Shown: positions 8,154-16,938 of the stretch, piece by piece
Layout: every line of letters starts with the position of its first letter
Position numbering within the stretch: the first letter of the stretch is position 1
Source: DAITAZ01 sp036824045
GTDB lineage: Bacteria > Pseudomonadota > Gammaproteobacteria > Burkholderiales > Rhodocyclaceae
Direction of reading: 5' to 3'
Length of the DNA: 64,000 nt
NCBI GenBank assembly: GCA_036824045.1
Contig: DAITAZ010000020.1
Location: 1-64,000 of the forward strand
Made by a program: the position numbers and the translations under genes
Notes under the pieces: generated by a model
Seen by the model: only the letters and a program-made list of their open reading frames with translations
The model's database searches: none
What the model was told of the DNA's origin: nothing

Positions 8154-8417
8154 ATGGCCAATTCGGCACAAGCTCGCAAACGTGCGCGTCAGTCGGTGCA
8201 ACGCCGTGCGCACAACGCTGCCCAGCGTTCGCGTTTGCGCACCGCTATCAAGGCTGTGCGCAAAGCCATCGACGCGGGAGACAAGGCAGCCGCCCAGCAG
8301 GTCTTTCAGCAGTCCGTCGGTGTCATCGATTCCATCGCTGACAAGAACGTTGTGCACAAGAACAAGGCCGCTCGGCACAAGAGCCGCCTTTCTGCTGCCA
8401 TCAAGGCGCTCGCCTGA
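8154..8417 (+). CDS. rpsT: 30S ribosomal protein S20
   Basis: An 87-residue basic protein that binds 16S rRNA early in 30S assembly. MANSAQARKRARQSVQRRAH, then RSRLRTAIKAVRKAI and KNVVHKNKAARHKSRLSAAI are the standard S20 sequence. The ATG at 8154 starts the conserved N-terminus; longer in-frame readings upstream are not coding. It is monocistronic, with an AT-rich promoter-like stretch (TATTATAAAATT near 8105-8116) about 40 bp upstream and a hairpin after the stop. Confidence 0.97.
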   Translation: MANSAQARKRARQSVQRRAHNAAQRSRLRTAIKAVRKAIDAGDKAAAQQVFQQSVGVIDSIADKNVVHKNKAARHKSRLSAAIKALA

Positions 8418-8424
8418 TTTCCCC

Positions 8425-8453
8425 TTCCGGGGCTGTCCCTAACAGTCCCGGAA
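8425..8453 (+). terminator. Hairpin after rpsT, probable terminator
   Basis: An 11-base stem TTCCGGGGCTG/CAGTCCCGGAA with one G-T mismatch pair lies 7 bp after the rpsT stop. It is followed by a pyrimidine-rich tract (CTCTCTTTTTCCC), not by an uninterrupted T run. Confidence 0.6.
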
Positions 8454-8523
8454 AATTCCCCTCTCTTTTTCCCTTTCCCCTATTGCACTCCGCAGCGATG
8501 CGTGAGGTTTCTGTCGTCAGTCG

Positions 8524-8823
8524 TCAATTACCAAGCTGGTCGTCAGGTACGCTTTCCATCACCAAGTCATTGTCTCTGGCGAAATGCAGCAGGAAGTTGT
8601 AAGCAAGGGGTTCAACGTCATACAGTCGGCGGTCCACGATCACCGTCTTGTCCCCCTTCAGCGTGCAACCCGGGCGGACGTAGGGTGAGTAGGTCATCCG
8701 GTTATCTGAGCCAAAAGCCGACATCACACCGCACAGGCGATCCGCCCAGTCGCTTGGGCGAAACTTGCGCCCTTCCTTGGTTACACCTACGATAATAAAA
8801 TTCTCGATATTCTTATCAAACAC
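8524..8823 (-). CDS. DUF3579 family protein
   Basis: A 99-residue protein of unknown function, found mainly in betaproteobacteria. The conserved pattern is clear: ENFIIVGVTKEGRKFRPSDW, ADRLCGVMSAFGSDNRMTYS, PYVRPG, VIVDRRLYDVEPLAYNFLLH and FARDNDL. It has no signal peptide or membrane segment and is likely cytoplasmic. It runs convergent to rpsT. I cannot give a function. Confidence 0.82.
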   Translation of the reverse strand: MFDKNIENFIIVGVTKEGRKFRPSDWADRLCGVMSAFGSDNRMTYSPYVRPGCTLKGDKTVIVDRRLYDVEPLAYNFLLHFARDNDLVMESVPDDQLGN

Positions 8824-8905
8824 GGCCGACTCGTGAATCCAGGGGCAAGGGTGAGGCGGCTATCCTATACGCGTTCGCATGGCGGATGAGTCGCACGGCA
8901 GGCGG

Positions 8906-8929
8906 GCCGCACGGGGTGTCCCGTGCGGC
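8906..8929. repeat. Perfect 10-bp GC-rich hairpin between tag and the DUF3579 gene
   Basis: GCCGCACGGG and CCCGTGCGGC flank a GTGT loop. It lies in the 195-bp gap between two minus-strand genes. On the plus strand TTTT follows six bases later; on the minus strand no T run follows. It could be a weak terminator of tag or part of the DUF3579 leader. Confidence 0.5.
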
Positions 8930-9018
8930 GCGGATTTTAACAGAGAATCACTCCATTCTTTTTAGGCTAACGCAAAACTGCGGCGCACGCAGCGTCGGAT
9001 TTGCATTGGCTCGGCTTG

Positions 9019-9597
9019 CTATTCCAGACGATTGTCCGGGTGGCGAAAACAATTGACGGTGTGGTCGTTGACCATGCCTGTGGCCTGCATGTAGGCGTAA
9101 CAGATCGTGCTGCCGACAAACCGGAAGCCGCGCTTCTTCAGGTCGCGGCTGAGATGGTCGGATATCTCGGTGCGGGCTGGTACCTGGCTGATGGACTGCC
9201 AGCGGTTTACCTGTTGTTTGCCGTCCACGAAATTCCACAGGTAGCGATCGAACGAGCCGAAGGCCGCCTGAACCTCGAGGAAGGCGCGGGCGTTGCTGAT
9301 CGCCGAGCTGACTTTGAGGCGGTTGCGGACGATACCCGGGTCAAGCAGAAGCGCCTGCTCCTTGGCATCGTCAAAGGCAGCGACGGCAACAGGATCGAAG
9401 TCCGCGAATACCTCCCGGTACCGGGTTCGCTTGCGCAGGACGGTAATCCAGGAGAGTCCTGCCTGGGCGCCTTCGAGGATGAGCAACTCAAACAACCGCT
9501 TATCCTCATGTTGAGGCACCCCCCATTCCGTGTCGTGATAGGCCTCGTAGAGCGGATCACTGCCAACCCAGGCGCAGCGGAGGAGTGGGGGGCTCAT
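9019..9597 (-). CDS. tag: DNA-3-methyladenine glycosylase I
   Basis: Removes 3-methyladenine from alkylated DNA to start base excision repair. The 192-residue product shows RCAWVGSDPLYEAYHDTEWG with the first zinc Cys and His, LFELLILEGAQAGLSWITVL with the catalytic Glu, KKRGFRFVGSTICYAYMQA and the C-terminal zinc ligands of GMVNDHTVNCFRH. ATG 9597 is chosen because MSPPLLRCAW matches the family N-terminus; GTG 9621 would overlap bamD. It follows bamD on the same strand by five bases and may be co-transcribed. Confidence 0.94.
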   Translation of the reverse strand: MSPPLLRCAWVGSDPLYEAYHDTEWGVPQHEDKRLFELLILEGAQAGLSWITVLRKRTRYREVFADFDPVAVAAFDDAKEQALLLDPGIVRNRLKVSSAISNARAFLEVQAAFGSFDRYLWNFVDGKQQVNRWQSISQVPARTEISDHLSRDLKKRGFRFVGSTICYAYMQATGMVNDHTVNCFRHPDNRLE

Positions 9598-9602
9598 TGC
9601 GG

Positions 9603-10400
9603 CTACCAGATCTTCCACCACGGCTTTTTGTCGCCTTCAACTGAGCCGCCGAAGTACTTGCTCTTGGGGAAGTTGCGGCGCATCACCCGTTCCGCGTCAT
9701 CGCGTAGATCATTCAGGGCCAGGGCATCATAGGCCTTGACCATGATGAACAGGGCCTCTTCCACCGCTGGAGCCTGCGGGTAACTTTGCAGTGCATATTG
9801 CCCCCGGTTCGCGGCGGCCAGGTAGGCGCCGCGCTTCATGTAGTAGCGGGCAACGTGGACTTCGTGGGAAGCCAGCGCGTTGATCAAGTAGGCCATGCGC
9901 TTGGTGCTGTCTTCCGCATACTTGCTGTCAGGGAACTTGGCCACCAGCTCCTTGAAAGCGTCGAAGGCTTCCCGTGCTGCCTTGGGATCCCGTTCTGTCG
10001 GATCTTCCTTGGATACCGTTCCCAACAGGCCCAGGTCGTCGTTGAAGTTGGCCAGGCCTTTCAGATAGTAGGCATAGTCCACATTCGGGTGGTTCGGGTG
10101 CAGCTTGATGAAACGGTCTGCCGCAGCGATGGCCGAGGCAGGTTCGTTCTGCTTGTAGTAGGCGTAAGCGGATTCCAGTTGAGCTTGCTGGGCGTAGCGG
10201 CCGAAGGGGTAGCGGGCTTCGAGGCTTTCGAACAGCTTGACGGCGCGCTCGTAGTTGGCGTCATTCATCGCTTCCTTGGCTTCGGTATAGATTTTCTGGG
10301 CACTCCAGCCCACCGTCTCGTCCTTCCGTGTGTCGGTACCGGCACAGCCCGCCAGCATGAGGGCTGCCGTTACAGCTAGAATGCGCAAGGTGAAAGCCAC
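9603..10400 (-). CDS. bamD: Outer membrane assembly lipoprotein BamD (ComL)
   Basis: A periplasmic lipoprotein of the BAM complex that inserts beta-barrel proteins into the outer membrane. The lipobox LAGC places the lipidated Cys at residue 19. TPR-like repeats follow, with the conserved segments FESLEARYPFGRYAQQAQLE, AYYKQNEPASAIAAADRFI and HPNHPNVDYAYYLKGL. Length, 265 residues, is normal. It is divergent from rluD, and the two 5' ends lie within a few bases of each other or overlap. Confidence 0.95.
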   Translation of the reverse strand: MAFTLRILAVTAALMLAGCAGTDTRKDETVGWSAQKIYTEAKEAMNDANYERAVKLFESLEARYPFGRYAQQAQLESAYAYYKQNEPASAIAAADRFIKLHPNHPNVDYAYYLKGLANFNDDLGLLGTVSKEDPTERDPKAAREAFDAFKELVAKFPDSKYAEDSTKRMAYLINALASHEVHVARYYMKRGAYLAAANRGQYALQSYPQAPAVEEALFIMVKAYDALALNDLRDDAERVMRRNFPKSKYFGGSVEGDKKPWWKIW

Positions 10401-11376
10401 GATATCCCATCCAGTTGATTCAGAACCGGAAGATTATAGCGCACACGATCTTTCGGGCTCGGCGGAAAGACTGACCATTCCTGACAGTCTTTCCGGTTTG
10501 CGGGCGGATGCCGCTTTGGCGGCCCTCATGCCCGAGTATTCCCGGAGCCGTATCCAGTCCTGGCTGAAGGCCCGACTGGTGACGGTGGACGGGGTTGCGG
10601 CTGACCCCAAACGCAAGGTGTGGGCGGGCGAAACGGTCATCATTCTTACGCCCCCGGATCCGACCGAACTGGCCTGCGAGCCCGAAGACATGCCCTTGCA
10701 GGTGGTGTTCGAGGATGCAGAAATTCTGGTGCTGGACAAACCGGCCGGGTTGGTGGTGCATCCGGGCAGCGGCAACTGGAGCGGCACCCTGATGAACGGC
10801 CTCCTGCACTATCTGCCTGGTGCGCGGGCCGTGCCTCGGGCAGGGATCGTGCACCGTCTGGACAAGGACACCAGTGGCTTGCTGGTGGTGGCGAAGTCGG
10901 TTCAGGCGCAGCTCGATCTGGTGCGCCAGCTTCAGGCCCGGTCGGTAAAACGGGAGTATCTGGCGCTGGTGTGGGGCAGCCCTCCCGACCAGGGCACGGT
11001 CGATGCGCCGATCGATCGCCATCCTTCCGTGCGCACCCGCATGGCTGTGGTAGCGGGGGGGCGGGAAGCACGCACCCATTTTGAAAGCCGGGAACGTTTC
11101 GGCGACTGCGCTCTGGTGGCTTGCAGCCTGGAAACCGGGCGTACTCACCAGATCCGCGTGCACATGGCCCACTTGGGGCATCCTTTGGTGGGAGACCCGG
11201 TCTACGGGCGCAAGCGGGCGGCTCGGCCGACGCTTGCGCAGTTCCCCCGCCAGGCGTTGCACGCCCGCCGTTTGGGGCTGACCCATCCGGCGAGCGGGGA
11301 GCGGCTCCACTGGGAAGTCGCCTTGCCCGAGGACTTTGCCGGATTGCTCAAATCCTTGAGAGAAAGCGGATCATGA
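10381..11376 (+). CDS. rluD: 23S rRNA pseudouridine(1911/1915/1917) synthase
   Basis: Makes the three pseudouridines of 23S rRNA helix 69. An N-terminal S4 domain (about residues 22-80) precedes the RluA-family catalytic core; GIVHRLDKDTSGLLVVAKS contains the catalytic Asp. GRTHQIRVHMAHLGHPLVGD is the conserved C-terminal block. ATG 10381 is the most likely start; GTG 10390 is possible. Either overlaps the bamD start (ATG 10400 on the other strand), so each promoter must lie inside the other gene. Its stop overlaps the pgeF start as ATGA. bamD-rluD-pgeF is a familiar betaproteobacterial order. Confidence 0.93.
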   Translation: MRKVKATISHPVDSEPEDYSAHDLSGSAERLTIPDSLSGLRADAALAALMPEYSRSRIQSWLKARLVTVDGVAADPKRKVWAGETVIILTPPDPTELACEPEDMPLQVVFEDAEILVLDKPAGLVVHPGSGNWSGTLMNGLLHYLPGARAVPRAGIVHRLDKDTSGLLVVAKSVQAQLDLVRQLQARSVKREYLALVWGSPPDQGTVDAPIDRHPSVRTRMAVVAGGREARTHFESRERFGDCALVACSLETGRTHQIRVHMAHLGHPLVGDPVYGRKRAARPTLAQFPRQALHARRLGLTHPASGERLHWEVALPEDFAGLLKSLRESGS

Positions 11377-12116
11377 TCGTCGATCCATCGGTACAGCCGG
11401 AATGGCCTGCACCCGCACGTGTGCGGACACTTGTGACCACACGTCAGGGGGGCGTGAGTGCCGCACCCTACGATTCCCTGAATCTGGGGGACCACGTGGG
11501 GGACGATCCGGAGCGGGTGGGCGAAAACCGGGCCCAGGTCGAGGCGCTCCTGCCCGGCATCCCTGCCTGGCTGAATCAGGTACATGGTACGCGGGTGCTG
11601 GAACTGGATGAGGCCGACCCCGTCCGCCGTGCGGACGCAGCCGTGGCCCGCAAGCCGGGGCAGGTATGCGTGGTGATGACCGCGGATTGCCTGCCGGTCT
11701 TGCTCTGCGACCGGGAGGGCGGAGCGGTGGCGGCTGCCCACGCCGGCTGGCGGGGACTGGCGGATGGCGTGCTGGAGGCAACGGTGCGGCACATGGGCGT
11801 GCCGCCCTACCGGCTGATGGCCTGGTTGGGCCCGGCCATTGGCAGCCAGGCTTTCGAGGTCGGGCAGGATGTGTTCGACGCCTGCACCCATCACGACGCC
11901 CGGGCTGCCAATGCGTTCCTGCCGGCCCCTTCCGGCGTGCAGGGCAAGTACCTGGCCGACTTGTACACCCTTGCCCGATTGCGCCTGGAGATGGCGGGGG
12001 TGTGGCAGGTGTTTGGCGGACGCTATTGCACGTACTCCGATCCGGAGCGCTTTTTTTCCTATCGCCGGGACGGGGTGACGGGGCGCATGGCCAGCCTGAT
12101 CTGGCTCGCGCCCTGA
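11373..12116 (+). CDS. pgeF: Purine nucleoside phosphorylase / multicopper-type laccase-domain protein PgeF (YfiH)
   Basis: A 247-residue protein of the YlmD/YfiH family (DUF152), reported as a purine nucleoside phosphorylase/adenosine deaminase and linked to peptidoglycan quality control. The His-Cys-His zinc site is visible in WLNQVHGTRV, MTADCLPVLLC and AAAHAGWRGLADGVLEAT. FGGRYCTYSDPERFFSYRRD is the conserved C-terminus. ATG 11373 overlaps the rluD stop (ATGA), giving translational coupling. Confidence 0.92.
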   Translation: MIVDPSVQPEWPAPARVRTLVTTRQGGVSAAPYDSLNLGDHVGDDPERVGENRAQVEALLPGIPAWLNQVHGTRVLELDEADPVRRADAAVARKPGQVCVVMTADCLPVLLCDREGGAVAAAHAGWRGLADGVLEATVRHMGVPPYRLMAWLGPAIGSQAFEVGQDVFDACTHHDARAANAFLPAPSGVQGKYLADLYTLARLRLEMAGVWQVFGGRYCTYSDPERFFSYRRDGVTGRMASLIWLAP

Positions 12117-12132
12117 ACTGCGCCAGTGCTCG

Positions 12133-14922
12133 TCAGCCTCCCCGCTGCAGGACGCCGATGGGAGGCGCCCATTCCTCGCCGGGCCGTTTCTTGCGGGTCA
12201 CCAGCGTGAGTTGGGCGGGGGCGAAGACGTTGGCGTTATGGGTCACCGGCGTGGTGATCAGGTACTGAGCCCGGGTGGCGCGCAGGAAGCTGCCCACCCG
12301 GTCGATGTTGGCGATGTCCAGGTGGGCAAAGGGCTCGTCGATGAACACGAATCCCCCCGGGCGCGCGTCGTCCATCAGCAGCGCGATCAGCAGGATCAGT
12401 GATTTCATCACCTGCTGGCCACCCGATGCCTCGCCGTCATTCAGGCCGACCGCCCCTTTGCGGTCGAAATCAAAGCTCACCTCCAGCCCCGCCTGGGCAA
12501 GCAGCAAATCGTCGTCTTCCAGTGCCGGAATGGGGCATTCCACGCCCACATGGGCGAGTTCGCCCAGGGCCCGGAGGTTCTTGGCGTACTGGCGCACTGT
12601 GGCCTTGAGTTTGGCCATGTAGGCGGAGCGGGCCTCTTCGACCAGCCGGGAAGTGGTGGCGCAATAGGCCTGGCGGCTGGCGTAGTCCTTCTCGCGGTGG
12701 GTGACGTCGGCGGCCAGACGGTCGCGCAGGGTCAGTACCGCATCGTCCTTGACCCAGTCGCCCGAGGCCAGGCGCTCCCGCAGGCGGCCCAACTCCCCTC
12801 GGGCGCCCCGGGCATCCCCGTAGCGCTCCACCAGGGCTGACAGGCTGGTGGCTTCCAGCCAGTGGGCGGGCATGCCGCGGCGCCGGGCACGCAGTTCCAG
12901 CAACCGGCGGGCCTGCTCGCGCCGGCGGGGGGCGTGCTCCTGTTGCAAGGCCGTGAGGCGCTGGGTCAGTTCGGCCTGCTCTCGTCTGCGCCGGTCGGTT
13001 TCAATTTCGATGCCGCGCAGGCGTTCGTTGCAGCGCTCCACAGCCCCCTTGGCTTCTGCCCGGGCGGCGATTGCTGCCGTCTGGCTGGCCCGGGCGGCGG
13101 CAAGGCCGGCTTCCGCCTCTGTGTATTGGGCTGCCTTGGCGGCAAGGAGTTGCGCGGATTGCAGCCCCAGCAGCCTTTCCCGTAGCGATGTGACCTGCTC
13201 GGTGGCGGTGTCCAGGCGGGGGCGCAGTGCAAGGAGTTCCCGGTCCACCTCGGCGATTCGTGCCGCCAACGTGTCAAGGCGGGTCTTGCGCCCGAGCTCG
13301 CCAAAGTGGAAATCGCCCGGACGGCCCAAGTGGCGGGCGCCGCGGCGTTCCCGGTGGTAGGCGTCCGGAGTGATCCATTCCACGTCCCGGGGCAGGCCGC
13401 GCGCAGCGTCGGAATCCTCGACGCGCGCGATGCGGTTGAGCAGGTCGGTCAGCCAGCGGGGAACGGGACCGCTGAAGCGGACGACCTCGGCCAGCGTATC
13501 CCGGCGGGGCGGGGGCGCGGTTTCGCGCTCGGGCACGATGAAGTGGCGAAAGCGCTCCCGCTCGCCCAGGGCCCAGGCGCTGAATCTGTCGGCCTCCCGC
13601 TCCAGCAGGATGATGTGACGGAAGGGCCGCAACACCGCTTCGACGGCGGTTTGCCAATGCCGGTCAGTGATCTCCACCACTTCGGCCAGACCCTGGTGGG
13701 GGATGCCCGCTTCCTGGAGCTGGGCGCGGAATCGTGTCACGTCCGGGTCGGAAGGCGGGCCGCTGCGATCCCGGTTGTGGCGCAGTTGCTGGGCCAGATC
13801 CTCGAACATGTTGCTGAGCTGGCGTTCCTGTTCGCGCAGCGTCTGCCGTTGCGCTTCGGCGGCTTCGAACGCGGCTTCCAGCGCCAGGGCGTCCTGGCCG
13901 TGCTCCCGGGCCAGGCGCTGGCGCAAGGCGTCCCGTTCGGCCAGGAGTTTCTCGATGTCGCGCAGGCGGTCATGGGTGGCCAGATGGGTTTGCTCCGCGG
14001 TGGCGTCCTCTTGTCGGGCCAGGGCGAGAGCCTCAAGGGCGTCCTGGCCTTCCGCGGCCAGGGCGTCCAGCCGACCGCAAACGGCGCGTAGCCGCTCCTG
14101 CAGGCTGCTCCGCTCGGCTTGGCTGCGGGTGAGCGCGGCGCGCTCCTGGTCCACCTGCCGCCGTAATTCAGCGAGTTCCAGGCGGGGCACCAATTCGCTG
14201 GCGAGGGCCTGGGCTTCGTCGGCAAGTTGCTTCCACTCCCGGTACCGGTCCGCCTCCAGCCGCTTGGCTTCCGCCTGGGCGCGCAGACGGTCCAGATCCA
14301 GCCCCAGATCGGCCAGCTCCCGTTCCGCGCTTTTTTGCTCTTCCCGGGCCGCCTGATAGTTATCGAGCACTTCCTTGTCGCCGAAGACGTCGAAGACCAG
14401 CTCCAGCAGCGCTTTCGGGGAGTACTCGCAGAGCTTGTCCGTGTCCCCTTGTTCCAGGGACAGCACCTTGGCGATGGCGGGCGTGAGGCCGCCGAACGCC
14501 AGGCGGTGCTGGTAGTCCCGCAGGCCGTTCCAGTCGTTCGCCTGCTCCAGTGCCTCAATGCTCTGGTCACCGTCGGCGATGGTGTAGTCGCGGGTCCAGT
14601 CTCCGCCGCCGCGACGGATGCGGCAGGCGAGCGTGACCTCGTCGGCGAGGCAGGGAAAGAATGGCCGCTTGCCGCTGGCACCGGGCTTGTTGGCCACCAG
14701 CGCCCGGATCCAGGCAAAGCCTTTGTTGGAGCGGCGCACGTAGCGGCGGAAATCCCGCTTGCCGGAGCACCGCAGGGCGAACAGGGTGCGCAGCGCGTCC
14801 AGCAGGGTGGTCTTGCCCGAGCCGTTGGGGCCGACGATGGTGATGATCTGGGCGTCAACCGGCAGCACAAAGCGACGCCAGTAGTCCCAGTGCACGACTT
14901 CCAGTTGCTTGATGTGAAACAT
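12133..14922 (-). CDS. SMC-like condensin ATPase (MukB/MksB/JetC class)
   Basis: A 929-residue SMC-architecture ATPase. Walker A GPNGSGKTTLLDAL is at residues 31-44 and a Q-loop (SLEQGDTDK) near 155. A first coiled coil runs about 185-385 and a hinge-like globular domain about 394-545 (LQEAGIPHQGLAEVVEI, HWQTAVEAVLR). A second coiled coil runs about 545-780. The ABC signature ASGGQQ is at 832-837, Walker B VFIDEP at 859-864 and His895 follows in TTPVTHN. Such proteins entrap or extrude DNA loops with a kleisin and a KITE subunit, which are encoded just upstream. It is shorter than MukB (about 1480). Assignment within the class is by architecture only. Confidence 0.82.
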   Translation of the reverse strand: MFHIKQLEVVHWDYWRRFVLPVDAQIITIVGPNGSGKTTLLDALRTLFALRCSGKRDFRRYVRRSNKGFAWIRALVANKPGASGKRPFFPCLADEVTLACRIRRGGGDWTRDYTIADGDQSIEALEQANDWNGLRDYQHRLAFGGLTPAIAKVLSLEQGDTDKLCEYSPKALLELVFDVFGDKEVLDNYQAAREEQKSAERELADLGLDLDRLRAQAEAKRLEADRYREWKQLADEAQALASELVPRLELAELRRQVDQERAALTRSQAERSSLQERLRAVCGRLDALAAEGQDALEALALARQEDATAEQTHLATHDRLRDIEKLLAERDALRQRLAREHGQDALALEAAFEAAEAQRQTLREQERQLSNMFEDLAQQLRHNRDRSGPPSDPDVTRFRAQLQEAGIPHQGLAEVVEITDRHWQTAVEAVLRPFRHIILLEREADRFSAWALGERERFRHFIVPERETAPPPRRDTLAEVVRFSGPVPRWLTDLLNRIARVEDSDAARGLPRDVEWITPDAYHRERRGARHLGRPGDFHFGELGRKTRLDTLAARIAEVDRELLALRPRLDTATEQVTSLRERLLGLQSAQLLAAKAAQYTEAEAGLAAARASQTAAIAARAEAKGAVERCNERLRGIEIETDRRRREQAELTQRLTALQQEHAPRRREQARRLLELRARRRGMPAHWLEATSLSALVERYGDARGARGELGRLRERLASGDWVKDDAVLTLRDRLAADVTHREKDYASRQAYCATTSRLVEEARSAYMAKLKATVRQYAKNLRALGELAHVGVECPIPALEDDDLLLAQAGLEVSFDFDRKGAVGLNDGEASGGQQVMKSLILLIALLMDDARPGGFVFIDEPFAHLDIANIDRVGSFLRATRAQYLITTPVTHNANVFAPAQLTLVTRKKRPGEEWAPPIGVLQRGG

Positions 14923-15626
14923 CAGGCCATCTCCTCGCCGTCGTCGTCCGCGTCGTCCGCGTACGGGGCATCGTCGTCGGGTTCAGCCACCGGGTGGCCC
15001 GCGTCCGCCAGCACGTCGGACAGGGTGCCGTGGATGATGCGGTCAGCCAGGGTGCGGTAATCGAGCAGCACGTCCAGCAGCGGCCCTTCGAGGATCATGT
15101 TGTTGCGCCGTTCGATGAAGCCGAGCCGGGCCAGCTTGCCCAGCATGAAGTTGCGCACGCGGGTCCGGCCGCCCAGTCGTGGCGCGAAGTCGCTGAGCAG
15201 GGAAGCTTCCGAAATGCCGGCCGAAACGGTGTCCCCCCGCTCCACGGGCTGATCGGCGCCGAAGAGGTCGTCCTGGCCGTCGTCGGCCAAGGCCCGGCGG
15301 GAGACCTGACGCTCGCGCTTGGGGAGGATGATCAGGGCCCACAGGATCACCAGCAGCGCCACTTCTTCCCGGGTCAGCCCCTGATTGCTGGCCTGGTATT
15401 CCCGGCCCGCGCCGAATACCGGCTCGTGCATTTCGCTGGCCAGGGCCACTGCCACGTGCTCGGCGTAAGGGTTGTCCATGAGTTGCAGGCCCACGGCGGC
15501 GAGGCGGTGGTCGAGTTCATGGCGGAAAGTCTCGTCTACCAGCGCCCGGCGTACCAGTGCGTCGCTGCGGGGGAGCCAGCGTTGGGCCAGAAGGCGGGCG
15601 GTGAGGGTGCGCAGTTCGTGTTCCAT
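14922..15626 (-). CDS. MukE/MksE/JetB-like KITE subunit of a condensin-like complex
   Basis: A 234-residue protein between the kleisin-like and SMC-like genes. Its size and position match MukE/MksE/JetB proteins, which are winged-helix dimers bound to the kleisin. A first helical and winged-helix region lies about residues 1-110 (LTREEVALLVILWALIILPK), and a second DNA-binding-like region about 145-210 (RVRNFMLGKLARLGFIERRN). The tail (about 215-232) is strongly acidic, rich in Asp and Glu. Start and stop overlap the neighbours as ATGA at both ends, so the three products are probably made together. I infer the family from context and fold pattern. Confidence 0.72.
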   Translation of the reverse strand: MEHELRTLTARLLAQRWLPRSDALVRRALVDETFRHELDHRLAAVGLQLMDNPYAEHVAVALASEMHEPVFGAGREYQASNQGLTREEVALLVILWALIILPKRERQVSRRALADDGQDDLFGADQPVERGDTVSAGISEASLLSDFAPRLGGRTRVRNFMLGKLARLGFIERRNNMILEGPLLDVLLDYRTLADRIIHGTLSDVLADAGHPVAEPDDDAPYADDADDDGEEMA

Positions 15627-16894
15627 CAGTCTTGGCTTCGCGGTTCCACGGTGCCGTCGGACACGGCGGCGATTTCATCGTGGCCGACGGCACGGAGCGT
15701 GTCGGCAAAGGTGACGGCCAGTGGCAGGCGCATGAATTCGCCCATGGGGCCGTCCTGGGGGGCGTTGTCGTCCCCGTCCGCCAACAGGGCGAGCAGGGAC
15801 AGGCGATAGGAAGCGGCGGCAAATCCGCCGCCTTCGATCACTTGTGCCAGCGCAGTGGGTTCGCCTACCCGCGCCAACCGCCGGGAGAAGCTTTCCAGCA
15901 GGCGCAGATCCTCCTGCTCCGGGGCGGAGCGGGGTGTGGCGTCGCAGGTGGGGAGCGCGGTGTCTTGTTCCTGCCGTCTGGCCTCGTCGCTGGCGGCGAT
16001 TTCGGCCCGGTCCAGAAGCTCGTGGCCGCTGGCCAGCAGCCGCAGCTCTGGCGAAAAACCAAGGGCGTCCCGAGCCAGACCTGCCAGATCAGCCGCCCCG
16101 ACCCGGCGCAGCCAGGCCGCCACGTCGCTGGAGGAAATGCCGGATGCGCCCAGGGTGACCCGCTGCGCCTCGATCTTGTTCAACGCCCGCTGGAACGAGG
16201 CGTCCACCCGCGCCAGGCGGGACTGGGCCAGGCCGATGCGCTGGGCGATGCGGGCCACCTCGAAGGGGACTTCTGGCTCGGCCAGCAGCGCACGCAGGAT
16301 CTCCGTTCCGCGCTCCAGCCAGCGGGCGTTGGCAGTCAATCGGCGGCGGGCGTCCAGGATCTGGAATTCGGAACCGGAGGCGATGGCGTCCTCGAAATGC
16401 AGCGAAAGCTCAGCGAGTTTTGCGAGCAAATGGCCCAGGGATTCCGCAGTGACCGTGCCGGTCGCCTGAAGGCCGGCCAACTGGGCGGTGAGAAAGCCCA
16501 GCTCCAGGTCTTCCTCCGCCGAGAAGCGCAGCAGCATGGCGATGGCGGCCACCGCATTGCGGCCCAGGTCGGAAAGGCTGAAGAGACTGTCTTCCCCCGC
16601 AGCGAGGAGGTGGTTGTCCCGCAGGCGCTTGAGCACCGTCTCCAGCTTGACCGGGTCCAGATAGCTGAAGCGTCTGCGCAGGCTTTCCAGGCTCCAGCGC
16701 GGGGCTTCGCCTTCCGCACCGATTTCGCGCAGAACCAACAAGCGTAACAATACCTCCGCGTCGGTGCCACGGAAGAGGGTGATGAAGGCGCCCAACATGG
16801 GACGGGCACCGAGCAATGGGGCGAGTTCCGGGACCTCGTCGGCGCTCACGCCGGGTGCGAGGAACTCGTCGATACGCAGATCTGAAAAACTCAA
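15626..16894 (-). CDS. MukF/MksF/JetA-like kleisin subunit of a condensin-like complex
   Basis: A 422-residue protein heading the three-gene operon. The N-terminal part (about 1-110) reads as a winged helix (WSLESLRRRFSYLDPVKLET, VLKRLRDNHLLAAGEDSLFS). A mostly helical middle (about 110-260) includes LTANARWLERGTEILRALLA. The C-terminal part (about 340-410) could be the second winged helix that binds an SMC head. This is the layout expected of MukF/MksF kleisins. Its stop overlaps the next start (ATGA). It begins 87 bp after prfB on the same strand, with a GC-rich hairpin in the gap. No nuclease (JetD/MksG) gene is near. Confidence 0.7.
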   Translation of the reverse strand: MSFSDLRIDEFLAPGVSADEVPELAPLLGARPMLGAFITLFRGTDAEVLLRLLVLREIGAEGEAPRWSLESLRRRFSYLDPVKLETVLKRLRDNHLLAAGEDSLFSLSDLGRNAVAAIAMLLRFSAEEDLELGFLTAQLAGLQATGTVTAESLGHLLAKLAELSLHFEDAIASGSEFQILDARRRLTANARWLERGTEILRALLAEPEVPFEVARIAQRIGLAQSRLARVDASFQRALNKIEAQRVTLGASGISSSDVAAWLRRVGAADLAGLARDALGFSPELRLLASGHELLDRAEIAASDEARRQEQDTALPTCDATPRSAPEQEDLRLLESFSRRLARVGEPTALAQVIEGGGFAAASYRLSLLALLADGDDNAPQDGPMGEFMRLPLAVTFADTLRAVGHDEIAAVSDGTVEPRSQD

Positions 16895-16938
16895 GCGGCC
16901 GCTACTCGATCACAACGTTGGGGGCGGACGCATGCGGC

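Noticed and set aside
12211..14356. Several plus-strand frames of 100-260 codons inside the SMC-like gene
   Set aside because: They are shadows of a GC-rich coiled-coil gene, with no domains or ribosome sites.
12133..16894. Complete Wadjet defence system
   Set aside because: No JetD/MksG nuclease gene is present on either side, so I describe only the condensin-like core.
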